Assembly: GCF_007830125.1 (NCBI RefSeq)
Contig: NZ_VLLG01000002.1
Location: forward strand, 1,744,550 to 1,808,549
Direction: 5' to 3'
DNA: 64,000 bases
From: Chitinophaga japonensis
GTDB taxonomy: Bacteria; Bacteroidota; Bacteroidia; Chitinophagales; Chitinophagaceae
Part shown: positions 25,570 to 33,960 of the stretch, piece after piece
How positions within the stretch are numbered: the stretch's first letter is position 1
Layout: every line of letters begins with the position of its first letter
Made by a program: the position numbers and the translations under genes
The notes under the pieces: model-generated
The model's input: the letters and a program-made list of their open reading frames with translations, nothing else
Told to the model about the DNA's origin: nothing
The model's database searches: none

Positions 25570-26034
25570 TTAAGGTTTAATAACAGACCAGCCCTGTGCC
25601 TGGCGGATGATCAGCTCCCCGTTGCCGCTGGGTACAATGGCAATGAAATCATATAGTTGTTCGCGGGACAGCTTTCTTTCCTTCAGCGTGTTGTTGCACT
25701 GCGCCACGATCACCCCTTTTTCTACCAGCGCTTTCAGCGCCGCCTCATAGGGGCTGCCTTTGAGGAAAGCATCCGTACCGCCGCTGAAAGCTACCAGCTC
25801 CAGGGTGACTTTGCCTGCCAGGCGCGGATCGGTAAGCGCATTATTGATATTGCGGATGGCCTTCTCAATAATTTTCGGGTTATTCGTGTCCAACTGGTAA
25901 ATGGCATGGTAAGCCGCCTGCGTGGCGGTAGCGCCGCTGAATGCACGGTTCCTTTCCAGTGCTTTCTCCGTGGTTTGCGCATGTGCGCCGAAGCTGAACG
26001 CCAGGCAGAGCAGCGCGAGTGATAAGTGTTTCAT
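25570..26034 (-). CDS. Secreted DsrE/DsrF-like protein
   Basis: A 154-residue protein with a Sec signal peptide (to about GAHAQT) and a DsrE-like alpha/beta fold. Landmarks are VTLELVAFSGGTDAFLKG, LVEKGVIVAQCNNTLKE with a conserved single Cys, and FIAIVPSGNGELIIRQAQGW near the end, as in the COG1416 group. Cytoplasmic DsrE proteins carry sulfur on Cys; exported relatives are common in Bacteroidota but uncharacterised. It lies between the TsdA-like cytochrome and the binding protein. Its start codon context (GAATGAAAC) is duplicated 85 bp upstream at the cytochrome stop. Confidence 0.82.
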   Translation of the reverse strand: MKHLSLALLCLAFSFGAHAQTTEKALERNRAFSGATATQAAYHAIYQLDTNNPKIIEKAIRNINNALTDPRLAGKVTLELVAFSGGTDAFLKGSPYEAALKALVEKGVIVAQCNNTLKERKLSREQLYDFIAIVPSGNGELIIRQAQGWSVIKP

Positions 26035-26137
26035 TCGTTGGTTTTTGTTTTTTTAAGGTCTCATGGAACCTCGCATGAAACATGTTCCGCATTGGGTAAT
26101 GTTGCCTGCTCGGTTTCATTCGTTGGTTTTTGTTTTT
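26028..26137. repeat. 25-bp direct repeat flanking the leader element
   Basis: The same 25 bases occur at 26028-26052 and 26113-26137. On the minus strand each copy ends in CCAACGAATGAAAC. The upstream copy contains the stop codon of the TsdA-like gene, the downstream copy the start codon of the DsrE-like gene. Removing one copy and the intervening bases would leave the two genes overlapping as ATGA, so this looks like the mark of an 85-bp insertion or duplication. Confidence 0.8.
26048..26119 (-). repeat. Repeated leader element A with micro-ORF (MKPS...ARFHETLKK)
   Basis: On the minus strand the element opens with ATGAAACCGAGCA and closes with ATGCGAGGTTCCAT followed by GAGACCTTAAAAAAA. 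Translated from its ATG (which overlaps the upstream stop as ATGA) it reads MKPS, a variable middle, then ARFHETLKK. The frame runs on out of phase into the DsrE-like gene. A second copy with the same ends but a different middle lies at 41851-41920, also directly before a minus-strand gene. A hairpin presenting GAGGTTC can be drawn. Function unknown; a leader peptide, a small RNA element or a repeat are all possible. Confidence 0.6.
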
Positions 26138-27108
26138 AAAATGGGTATAAAAGGTCCGTACTTGTGCTGGCTGGCGGGGAAGGTATCCGCGTAGGGGCCA
26201 AAAGGAAAATCTACGGGTTTCTTTTGCACGTTCTTCCAGTCCATGCTTTGATCTTTGTGCGGGCGGGGCTGGCTGTTCACAAAGGCCGCCACGTCCCAGG
26301 CTTCCTCGTCCGTGAGCTGCGGGTGATGATAGTCCGTGCCGAAAGGCATGTTATACTTTACAAAGCCCGCAAAGTTGCCCAGGCGGTACAGGCCCGCACC
26401 ATCGTTATAGCTGTGCGGCCCCCACAGCGGCGGATAGGTGTACCCGTAGTCTTCCGCATTGCGTTGTCCCTGGCCCTTGCTGCCGTGGCAGGACCGGCAT
26501 TGGGCATTGTACACAATCCTGCCCGCAGCAGGATCTGCCGCGCGGTCCAGGTATGGCGGTTTCTTAATACCCGTGCCGCCTCTTTTCACGCCTTTGGGCA
26601 CATCGCCGCCCAGCCATTGCATATAGGCATAGATGGCCTGCATTTCGCGGCTGCTGCTGTCCAGCGGCTGACCGTTGAGGCTGCGCTGCAGGCAGTCGTT
26701 GATGCGGGCGTAGATGCTTTGCACGCCGTTATTGCGGGCGCGGAACTGTGGGTAGGTGGCGTACACCCTGCCGAAGTTGTTGCCGAAAGGCCGGGTGCCG
26801 CCGTCCAGGTGGCAGTTCTGGCAGTTCATGCCGTTGGTGATGCGCGCTACGGCGCCCCGCGGCCCCAGGTAGCGGGCGGTATTGGTGATCAGCGCATGCC
26901 CGTAGGCGATCAGTTGTCCGCTGTCGCTGTACGCCGGTATCTGGGAAGCGTTTGTACCGCGCCATACGGTATCCACGGGCTGGGCCGCCAGCCAGGCGGC
27001 GAACTGCCGGTCTGCTTCGCGTCGTCTTTTGTAAGCGCGGATGCTTTTGCCGGCAACTACCACGGCGATAATGGCGAGTAACATTACAGGGAACCAGTGT
27101 TCTTTCAT
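26116..27108 (-). CDS. tsdA: Membrane-anchored dihaem cytochrome c, thiosulfate dehydrogenase-like
   Basis: The 330-residue protein, started at 27108 (MKEHWF), has one N-terminal transmembrane helix and two cytochrome c domains with haem sites CQNCH and CRSCH. Segments such as MNCQNCHLDGGTRPFGNNFGR and the pattern of the first domain match TsdA-type thiosulfate dehydrogenases, which oxidise two thiosulfate to tetrathionate, or relatives of that family. Anchoring places it on the periplasmic face of the inner membrane. It heads a minus-strand unit with a DsrE-like and a binding protein, which supports a sulfur-compound role. The exact reaction is not certain. Confidence 0.78.
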   Translation of the reverse strand: MKEHWFPVMLLAIIAVVVAGKSIRAYKRRREADRQFAAWLAAQPVDTVWRGTNASQIPAYSDSGQLIAYGHALITNTARYLGPRGAVARITNGMNCQNCHLDGGTRPFGNNFGRVYATYPQFRARNNGVQSIYARINDCLQRSLNGQPLDSSSREMQAIYAYMQWLGGDVPKGVKRGGTGIKKPPYLDRAADPAAGRIVYNAQCRSCHGSKGQGQRNAEDYGYTYPPLWGPHSYNDGAGLYRLGNFAGFVKYNMPFGTDYHHPQLTDEEAWDVAAFVNSQPRPHKDQSMDWKNVQKKPVDFPFGPYADTFPASQHKYGPFIPILKTKTNE

Positions 27109-27302
27109 CTTTTTAATGGTTGGTTGGTGGTGTAGTAGAATGATTGCGGTGTAAAAGTAGAACGCGGCGCAGTGCGAGGGAAATGACCACTTTTTATGCC
27201 GGATAACCATATGTTATAAATGATTATTTTGGGTCAGGCAACCCTTTACCTGTACACCGCATTTATATTGATATAAACCATTGAACAGCCAGTTAACAGT
27301 TC

Positions 27303-27857
27303 ATGCAGTTATCGGAATTAGTTAAGCAAGCAAAACGGGGCAGCGCTGCTGCGCAGCAAGGTATGTTTGACCGCCTGGCGGACGGCATGCTGATGGTGTG
27401 CCGGCGCTATGTAAAAACCCGGGAGGATGCGGAGGAGCTGATGCTGGATGGTTTTTACAAGTTCTTTAAAGCGCTGCCGGCTTTCCGGTACCAGGGAGAT
27501 GCGGCGCTGTACGCCTGGCTCAAAAGGATCATGATCAACGAATGCCTGATGTTCCTGCGCAGGAAGAACGCATTTGTGATCGTGTCGGAAACCGTGGCGG
27601 AGGACATCCCGCTGGAAACGGATATCCTGGACCAGCTATCCGCGGCGGATATCTTTAACCTGGTGGTGCAGTTGCCGGCCGGTTACCGCACCGTGTTCAA
27701 CCTGCATGTGATAGAGGGCATGCATCACGGGCAGATAGCGGAGCTGCTGGGCATTTCGGAGGGCACCTCCAAATCCCAGCTAAGCAAGGCCAAAGCCTTA
27801 TTACAGAAAATGCTGGCGCATAAAAATATTACGTATGTCAAACGAAGCACACAATGA
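27303..27857 (+). CDS. ECF-type RNA polymerase sigma factor
   Basis: A 184-residue sigma-70 family factor with region 2 (TREDAEELMLDGFYKFFKALPAF ... AWLKRIMINECLMFLRR) and region 4 (LPAGYRTVFNLHVIEGMHHGQIAELLGISEGTSKSQLSKAK). Length and layout are those of the Bacteroidota ECF group. The following gene overlaps it by 23 bp and encodes a single-span membrane protein, the usual form of a cognate anti-sigma factor. It is divergent from the TsdA-like operon. Confidence 0.92.
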   Translation: MQLSELVKQAKRGSAAAQQGMFDRLADGMLMVCRRYVKTREDAEELMLDGFYKFFKALPAFRYQGDAALYAWLKRIMINECLMFLRRKNAFVIVSETVAEDIPLETDILDQLSAADIFNLVVQLPAGYRTVFNLHVIEGMHHGQIAELLGISEGTSKSQLSKAKALLQKMLAHKNITYVKRSTQ

Positions 27858-28491
27858 CGCGTATCCCTGGAGGGACCGGCTGGATGGGCTGGAAAGCCTG
27901 CCGGGCGAGGCGGGGATAGATAAAGCGGCTGCATGGGAAAAGCTCGGCAGGCGGCTGCACGGGAAGCAACGCAGGCGGTATGCCGCCTGGTACTGGTCTG
28001 CCGCCGCAGTAGTATTGCTGGCCGTGCTGCTGCCGGCTTTGATGTGGAGGCATCCGCAAAAAGGGTCGTTGGTAGTGACGCCGCCTTCGCCGCCGCTTCC
28101 TGCGCCAGTTAAGAATGTAGTGGTGAAAACACCACCGGTAACACCGGCAGCACCTGAAGTACCTGGAAGAAAACAACCTGCACTCCTTCCGCATCCTGAT
28201 ACGGCAACAGGGGAGGCATTGGCTGCCATTCCCCCTGCTGCTGATACAGCTCGGTCTGTGAGCAGCCGGCCCATACCTTCTTTTGACTCCATGCTGGCCC
28301 GCGTTACCACCGCGCCGGTGAAGAAAAAGATACGGGTAGTGCATATCAATGAGCTGAACGATGCCGCCAGCCAGGCAGCCATAGATGAGGAATACAAGCC
28401 ATTTAAAATAAAATTCAACAACCCTTCCGGGTTTGCCAGCCAGACGATCGTCGGCAGTACCGCGCAACCGGAGCGACCTTCCAAAAATTAA
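27835..28491 (+). CDS. Single-span membrane protein, probable anti-sigma partner
   Basis: A 218-residue protein with a soluble acidic N-terminus, one transmembrane helix near residues 55-70 (YWSAAAVVLLAVLLPAL), a Pro-rich periplasmic stretch (PPSPPLPAPVKNVV) and an unrecognised C-terminal part. Overlap of 23 bp with the upstream ECF sigma gene and the topology of an inner-membrane anchor suggest it holds that sigma factor at the membrane. No FecR or zinc-finger anti-sigma signature is seen, so this role is inferred from context. Confidence 0.7.
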   Translation: MSNEAHNDAYPWRDRLDGLESLPGEAGIDKAAAWEKLGRRLHGKQRRRYAAWYWSAAAVVLLAVLLPALMWRHPQKGSLVVTPPSPPLPAPVKNVVVKTPPVTPAAPEVPGRKQPALLPHPDTATGEALAAIPPAADTARSVSSRPIPSFDSMLARVTTAPVKKKIRVVHINELNDAASQAAIDEEYKPFKIKFNNPSGFASQTIVGSTAQPERPSKN

Positions 28492-28494
28492 CAG

Positions 28495-29610
28495 ATGAAA
28501 AAAAGAATGATCTACTTACTGGTGCTTGCTGCAGGCATCAGCGGGCCGGCCTGTGCCCAGGATGAGCGTACCCCTACTAATGAAGGGCAAACATTTGAGC
28601 TGCCGGACAAGGCGGTGAACAGGCGTTTCCTGGTTGAACTGGACAAGGGCAACAAGATGCAGATAGAGCTGACGGATATAACGGACCTGGACCGGGTAGG
28701 GAATATCGACTCCCTGGTAAAGGTGTTCCTGCGGGACATGCTGCCTTTCCGGGACTCCCTTTCCGACGAGCTTTCCTATAAGCGTATTGATTATGTAGTG
28801 GATGCAGCAGACAGGAAAAAGGTGCGCATCCGGCAGTTCACCCCCTACAGCCAAAGCTACGTGGTAACGCAGGGAGACGCGGCCGCGCTGCGGCTGGAGC
28901 AGGATTCCATTCACCTGCTGGGCACCTGGACGGCCGGTGACAAGAAAGGCAGCAAACATTATTTCCGTATCAGCTTTTTTATGAACCGGTTTGATGAGCT
29001 GGCCGGCTATGCAGACGGGCGGCTGCAGGAGAAGGCCCGCATTATCCGGGAAAAGGAGAGCAGCCCCTGGGTGAAGGGAAAAGAAGGGCGCATGTACCTG
29101 AAAGCAGATCAAAGTATTTCAGGAAAGCAGACCAAAGGCTACTTCCGGGCGCCAGACGATTTCCTGAGCCTGAACCAGTCCGTTAGCATCCAGAATTATA
29201 AAAATTATTTTGTGCCGTCTTTCAGCCTGGGCGCCACTGCTTTCTTCAGCTCCATATTTACCAATGTTTTTATCCGGCATGAGCTGGGCGTTTACTGGGA
29301 GCCTAATTTTTTCTTTGCCCGCAACAGCGAGGGCAGGCTCAAAACTTACCGGAACGATTTCCTGACGGTGGTGTATGGGCAGGGCCCGGCCAGGGACAAG
29401 GATAAGGGGAAGGAGCCGTACCTGCGGTTCGTCGTTTCCCTGGGCTATCTTATACACCGTGAAGGCGATTATTTTGAGAAAAACACATTTCGCCTGGGAG
29501 CCGGCCGCCTGTCATTATTTGAGGGCAAGACCAAACTGGAGCCGGTGCTGTATTTCCATGATTTCCTGAAGGGCGTAACACCCGGCATACGGTTGATACA
29601 GAACTTTTAA
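28495..29610 (+). CDS. Secreted protein of unknown function in ECF sigma operon
   Basis: A 371-residue protein with a clear signal peptide (ending near ACAQDE). The rest has alternating charged and aromatic strands, especially in the second half (SFSLGATAFFSSIFTNVFIRHELGVYWEPNFFF and later segments), which could form outer membrane beta strands. No family is recognised. It starts four bases after the putative anti-sigma gene, so it is likely part of the same response. It ends before a strong hairpin terminator. Confidence 0.7.
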   Translation: MKKRMIYLLVLAAGISGPACAQDERTPTNEGQTFELPDKAVNRRFLVELDKGNKMQIELTDITDLDRVGNIDSLVKVFLRDMLPFRDSLSDELSYKRIDYVVDAADRKKVRIRQFTPYSQSYVVTQGDAAALRLEQDSIHLLGTWTAGDKKGSKHYFRISFFMNRFDELAGYADGRLQEKARIIREKESSPWVKGKEGRMYLKADQSISGKQTKGYFRAPDDFLSLNQSVSIQNYKNYFVPSFSLGATAFFSSIFTNVFIRHELGVYWEPNFFFARNSEGRLKTYRNDFLTVVYGQGPARDKDKGKEPYLRFVVSLGYLIHREGDYFEKNTFRLGAGRLSLFEGKTKLEPVLYFHDFLKGVTPGIRLIQNF

Positions 29611-29614
29611 ACAA

Positions 29615-29650
29615 GCAGGGATGCCATGCGGTGAGGCATGGCATCCCTGC
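29615..29650. terminator. Bidirectional terminator hairpin
   Basis: A perfect 15-bp inverted repeat (GCAGGGATGCCATGC, six-base loop, complement) lies between two convergent genes. A purine-rich TTTAAAC run precedes it, giving a U-rich tail on the minus strand, so it probably stops transcription from both sides. Confidence 0.8.
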
Positions 29651-29662
29651 GGTTATAGCAAT

Positions 29663-30541
29663 TCATTGGCGGGCATCTGCTGCCGTGTACACGCCCCTGT
29701 CTGCCCGGATGTGCAGTCTTTTCATCATGGCAGACGCATCAAAGCCTTCTTTCTTATAAGCTTCCTGTACGGCTGCTTTGGCCTGGTCCAGCGCTTCCTG
29801 GCTTTCCCATTGGGCTACGGTTATGCAAACCAGGTTGCCTTCTTCATCGGTGTATTCATACACTGCATCTTCTACGAAGCCGGGCAATTGTTTAATGAAG
29901 CGCCGGTTAATGCCTGTCCTTTCGAGGAACTCGCTCTTTCCTGCCGCCGGCACAAAGAATTTGTCAATGAAGTACACCGCATCCGGCTGCGGTTTTTTAG
30001 CAGCCAGCGAAGCCAGGTTTTCCGGCAATACTTCCAGTTGTTGTAAGAAGCCCAGCGCATCGGTGAGCAACTGTGTTTTTACGACCTTGCCATCTTTCAT
30101 GTCATACACGGCCATGCCGGTGTTGCTGACCTTTTTGCCCGTGGGGGCATAGTTCCGGAGCTGCCCTGTATGGGTGGCTTCAATATGCCATTTAACGGCC
30201 ACTTTATCATCTTCCGCAATGAGCTCATCAATTTGCCATTGTATGTCCGGAAGGCCTTGCAGTATCGGGGCTACCTGGGTCATAAATCCTTCCGGACCTT
30301 TTTCCCCTTGTGCGCCGGTATAATCCGGGGACACGTAATCCTGTAATAAGGCGGTGTTTCTTTTGTTCAGGCACTGCTCGTACACAGCGCGTACTATTTC
30401 CTTGTTCTGTTGAGCGGTCGTCATTTTATCCTCCTTGATTTTTGTGCGGTTGTTAATGTGCGATGTTTCCTGTGCGGCGGTGATACCTGGCAGCAGTATT
30501 GCCGTCAGCAGCAGGTATAACACCGTGTTTGTGGATCTCAT
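29663..30541 (-). CDS. Exported SnoaL-like / ester cyclase protein with second ferredoxin-like domain
   Basis: About 292 residues from the ATG at 30541, which gives a proper signal peptide (TAILLPGITAAQE). Residues about 40-170 form a SnoaL-like (NTF2 fold) domain with EIVRAVYEQCLNKRN and the typical GMAVYDMKDGKVVKTQLLTD. The C-terminal 110 residues (VYFIDKFFVPAAGKSEFLER ... TVAQWESQEALDQAKAAV) look like an antibiotic-biosynthesis-monooxygenase type dimeric alpha/beta barrel domain. The fusion of two small-molecule-binding folds in an exported protein is uncommon. Substrate unknown. Confidence 0.78.
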   Translation of the reverse strand: MRSTNTVLYLLLTAILLPGITAAQETSHINNRTKIKEDKMTTAQQNKEIVRAVYEQCLNKRNTALLQDYVSPDYTGAQGEKGPEGFMTQVAPILQGLPDIQWQIDELIAEDDKVAVKWHIEATHTGQLRNYAPTGKKVSNTGMAVYDMKDGKVVKTQLLTDALGFLQQLEVLPENLASLAAKKPQPDAVYFIDKFFVPAAGKSEFLERTGINRRFIKQLPGFVEDAVYEYTDEEGNLVCITVAQWESQEALDQAKAAVQEAYKKEGFDASAMMKRLHIRADRGVYTAADARQ

Positions 30542-30616
30542 GGCCTTTATTTTCCACAAAAATAGCACGGAGGTAAAAGGTGAAATTGTAAAAAATCATT
30601 GATCTGGCAGGGCAAG

Positions 30617-32533
30617 CTATTGCTTCACGATCTTTACCCGCTGCTGTTTCCCGTTTTTACTGCCGATAGCAATAACATAGATACCGGGCGCCAGCGATGA
30701 CAGGGAAAGGGTGCTGCCAGGGTCTTTAAAATGCAGGAGCCGGCGGCCGTTTATGTCATACACATCAAGCGTTCTTACCTGGTTGTTATTACGGAGATAG
30801 AGCTGTTCCCCCGCGGGATTGGGCCACAGGGTAATGGCGCCGTCCGCAGGTTTTGCTGCCGGCGCCTCCACGGCCAGCCTGGCAGATGACGATGCTGCGC
30901 TGGTAATGGTCAGGTAGTTGAGATTGAACCCGCCGGTAGCGGTGGCGATGCCAATGCTGTAAGTACCGGCAGGCAATGTGACGGTATGTGAAACATTGCT
31001 CCACTGCTGCCAGCCACCGGTATTGGGTATGGCAACGCTGCCCAGTTGCGTGGCGCCGGCATCTTTTTCCAGCCGGAGGGCGGTATTGGCATTGGGGCTG
31101 GCCACGCGGTACTCCACGCGGTAGGCCCCGCTTACGGGAATGGTGACCTGGTAGGACATCCAGTCCCCGGCGTCTATCCAGCCCACATTCCGGCCGCCGC
31201 CGGCATCGGTGGTTGCCTCCACGTCAATGCCGGACATATACTCATAATCTTCCGCCTGGATAACGATGGCAGCAGGAGTGGATCCGGCAAAGCCACCTAT
31301 GGTAACGGTGGCCCGCAATGGGGAAGGCGCATTGATAGTAGAGGAGTGATTAAAAACATCATCGTAGCAGAAGGCGTACGTGAGGCCATTGAGGCTGATA
31401 TCGCTGCGGTGCCAGAATTTGCAATACCAGTTGTAAGGCGAGGCCTGGTAATATCCGGATGCATTGGAAAGATCCTGTACAGCACCGGCGGGCAACGAAA
31501 GATCGATGGCGTGGCGGTTAATGGCGGCGCATACCTGGGCCTGCACTACTTTGTCCCACTCCCCGCCGGCGGCCAGCACGCCACTGCCTTCCATGGCTTC
31601 CGTATTGGTAGGTTTGCGGGTAATGGTTCCTACCTGCCCATCGGAAGCCCTGGTGAATATAAATGCATCCCCGGACACACGGCCGCTCCAGGTGCCCGCA
31701 TCACCGGAATTGAAAACGAGGTTATCGTTCCGGTACCTGGACCAGATCGCATCTATATAAGCGTTGAAGTAACCGGCCTGTGCGCCGTTACCCTGGAAAG
31801 CCGGGGTTTTTGAAGGGAATTTGATAATGCCGTTGGCAGCATCATAGCAGCCCGCAAAATCAGCCGGCGCGGTAGCCTGCCACAGGGAAAGTACCTGGTC
31901 ATGGGGGATAAATTCTCCCACTTTCTGGTAAAAAGCGTTGTTGCCCCATACTTCCAACCCCATCGGGAACTGGTATCCATCCACGCGGGTAGTGTTGGCC
32001 CAAAGCCCGTTTGCGGCATTGGTAAGCTCTATCATTTCAAACCGGATGCCCTGGTTGGGATCATTGGGATTGGCGAGATTGGGCGCTGCATAGCCGCTTG
32101 GCGCGCCGGATGCGCCGAAGAAATAGAGATAGAGTTGCGAGTTAAAGGAGATCAGCATGCGGCATCCTTCAATACCCGGTATGTTGATGGTTTTATTCGG
32201 TATCTCACTGAGCCGGGCAAAACAGTTGGCATACCTACCATTACCGCCTGGTCCTAAATCGCCGTTATATACCGGTCCGGGTACGGTGTTGTCAGCTACA
32301 TTCATCAGATGCACTGCGCCGGTCCTGGTATCAATCCACACGTGATTGTCATTGATGATACCCACTACCGCCACATATATATTGGCGTCTGCATACTGTG
32401 AGTTGTTGCTTAATGTAAACGGGACGATGGGCTGTGCCTGCGTATTGCTGTTTACCAGCAGGGTTAAGAATAGCAGTAAAGCCAGGCGTGTACACCACGC
32501 TGTGATGAGGGAAAATAAAGATCTGGTTTTCAT
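30617..32533 (-). CDS. Secreted GH64 beta-1,3-glucanase with CBM6 and T9SS sorting domain
   Basis: A 638-residue protein started at 32533, where a signal peptide ends near NTQAQP. Residues about 25-400 match the GH64 fold of laminaripentaose-producing beta-1,3-glucanases. The acidic residues of IRFEMIEL and the Asp of RVDGYQFPMGLEVWG fit the catalytic pair known in that family. A CBM6 module follows (IQAEDYEYMSG ... WIDAGDWMSYQV). The last 75 residues (LWPNPAGEQLYL ... VKIVKQ) form a type A T9SS sorting domain, so the enzyme is exported across the outer membrane. It probably attacks fungal or algal beta-1,3-glucan. Confidence 0.88.
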   Translation of the reverse strand: MKTRSLFSLITAWCTRLALLLFLTLLVNSNTQAQPIVPFTLSNNSQYADANIYVAVVGIINDNHVWIDTRTGAVHLMNVADNTVPGPVYNGDLGPGGNGRYANCFARLSEIPNKTINIPGIEGCRMLISFNSQLYLYFFGASGAPSGYAAPNLANPNDPNQGIRFEMIELTNAANGLWANTTRVDGYQFPMGLEVWGNNAFYQKVGEFIPHDQVLSLWQATAPADFAGCYDAANGIIKFPSKTPAFQGNGAQAGYFNAYIDAIWSRYRNDNLVFNSGDAGTWSGRVSGDAFIFTRASDGQVGTITRKPTNTEAMEGSGVLAAGGEWDKVVQAQVCAAINRHAIDLSLPAGAVQDLSNASGYYQASPYNWYCKFWHRSDISLNGLTYAFCYDDVFNHSSTINAPSPLRATVTIGGFAGSTPAAIVIQAEDYEYMSGIDVEATTDAGGGRNVGWIDAGDWMSYQVTIPVSGAYRVEYRVASPNANTALRLEKDAGATQLGSVAIPNTGGWQQWSNVSHTVTLPAGTYSIGIATATGGFNLNYLTITSAASSSARLAVEAPAAKPADGAITLWPNPAGEQLYLRNNNQVRTLDVYDINGRRLLHFKDPGSTLSLSSLAPGIYVIAIGSKNGKQQRVKIVKQ

Positions 32534-32628
32534 GGATATAGGTGTTAGATTAACAAATGATCGTACATTAAAAATAAAATAAAAAACCGGGATGGAGCCA
32601 CTCAAAAAATTTTGTTACTTTAATACCT

Positions 32629-33762
32629 ATGAATAACAGTATAAAAAAAATTGCACTGATCGGCATGTATGGTGGGTATTACCGCGGTGATTATAATCCC
32701 GGTTGTATCATGATTTGCTTAAAAACCTACCAGGAGCTAGAAAAACGTATAGAAAATTGTGAAATAGATATTTTTGCTATTGATAATAAAACCCAAAACG
32801 ATGAAATTGTTAAGGAGCATAAAAATGGCCTTAACATCAATTTTTTTCCTGCCAGGGCGGGAGTGTCACTTCTAAATTCAATTTTTTCTAAATACGATGC
32901 CCTGGTTATTGGAGGAGATGTGGTTTGGAGTGAATACTATGAAAAAGAAGGAAAAATTTTTTTCCTGGATTCTGGATCTTTTTTAGCCACAGAAAAACCA
33001 TTAGTATTATTTAATTGCGTACACAGGTTCAATTCAGTAAAGACAAAAGAAAACTTATTTATCAATATAGAGAAAAGATCCAGATACATTGCTGTAAGAA
33101 CTGATTTCTTTAAAAACGAATTAAATAAAATAGGGGTTAGTAATGTCAAAGCTATCCCTGACCCGGTACTGGATCTTGAGTTAAAAAAAGTAAATAAAAA
33201 AGTAAGTAAAAAGCCATTGATCGGTATTTCGGTTTCCCTCAAATTGTGTGACCCCCTTATTTCAGTACTAAAGCATTCCGATTTATCTAAATTCGATGTT
33301 TGTTTTTATCCCTACAGCCGTCAATATGACAACCATATCACGGTAATGAAAATGAGAAGTGTTTTTGGCGATAAATTTTCATATATTTTAGAGTATAAAG
33401 ACCCGGTAGAGACATTTGAAATGATCGCTGGTTTTGATATCTCGGTTAATGATACCTATCATGGAACTATTGCCGCCCTCATTCAAAACATACCGTTTGT
33501 TTGCATTAATACGGAGCCACCTATTAGTTCGAGAATCACCCATTTATTGAAGCCTTTTAAACTGGAAAACCGGATCGTTTCGATTTACCCTGAACCAGGG
33601 GAAAGTGATATTGAAACATCAAACCGGTGTTTTCAGGAGTTCAATGCCCTGATTAGTGACCCGCCAAGGGTAGATAATGATCAGCTAAAGGAGGTTAAAA
33701 AACTAATTCAAAAGCATTTTGATGACATGGCCGGTATTATCAAAAACGGTTCGCCTGAATAA
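32629..33762 (+). CDS. Polysaccharide pyruvyl transferase family protein, AT-rich
   Basis: A 377-residue protein of the polysaccharide pyruvyl transferase (CsaB-like) family. It has an N-terminal GMYGGYYRGDYNPGC segment, the central ALVIGGDVVWSEY, a RTDFFKNEL middle and VNDTYHGTIAALIQNIPFVCI, the histidine-containing motif of the family. Such enzymes add ketal pyruvate to glycans. Base composition is strongly AT-rich (frequent AAA, AAT, TTT codons), unlike every neighbour. It lies 43 bp from the 3' end of a tRNA gene, so it may be a transferred gene at a tRNA site. No other glycan genes are adjacent. Confidence 0.82.
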   Translation: MNNSIKKIALIGMYGGYYRGDYNPGCIMICLKTYQELEKRIENCEIDIFAIDNKTQNDEIVKEHKNGLNINFFPARAGVSLLNSIFSKYDALVIGGDVVWSEYYEKEGKIFFLDSGSFLATEKPLVLFNCVHRFNSVKTKENLFINIEKRSRYIAVRTDFFKNELNKIGVSNVKAIPDPVLDLELKKVNKKVSKKPLIGISVSLKLCDPLISVLKHSDLSKFDVCFYPYSRQYDNHITVMKMRSVFGDKFSYILEYKDPVETFEMIAGFDISVNDTYHGTIAALIQNIPFVCINTEPPISSRITHLLKPFKLENRIVSIYPEPGESDIETSNRCFQEFNALISDPPRVDNDQLKEVKKLIQKHFDDMAGIIKNGSPE

Positions 33763-33805
33763 GGGTGGGGGTTGTTTTGCAAGTGGTTGATTGTCAATTT
33801 TTTAG

Positions 33806-33877
33806 TAGCCTCGACAGGAATCGAACCTGTATCTGGAGCTTCGGAAACTCTTATACTATCCATTGTACTACGAGGCC
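33806..33877 (-). tRNA. tRNA-Arg (anticodon CCG)
   Basis: On the minus strand the acceptor stem starts GGCCTCG and pairs with CGAGGCT (one G-U pair). The D arm GTAC/GTAT encloses AATGGATA. The anticodon loop reads TTCCGAA, and the T arm is ACAGG-TTCGATT-CCTGT. The anticodon stem has one A-C mismatch at its base. CCA is not encoded. The 3' end faces the AT-rich pyruvyltransferase gene. Confidence 0.88.
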
Positions 33878-33960
33878 AGGTTTTCCCTCCCAAATCACCC
33901 GTGCCCGGGTGGGAAAGGAAGGCAAAGCTAAGGTTTTAGCGCAGAATTACAAAACCATTT

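Noticed and set aside
25880..26119. A 79-residue protein from the micro-ORF at 26119
   Set aside because: After the conserved 24 residues it only reads through the DsrE-like gene out of frame. The second copy stops after 25 residues.
32560..33880. Genomic island with attachment repeats around the AT-rich gene
   Set aside because: No copy of the tRNA 3' end and no integrase could be found on the other side of the gene.
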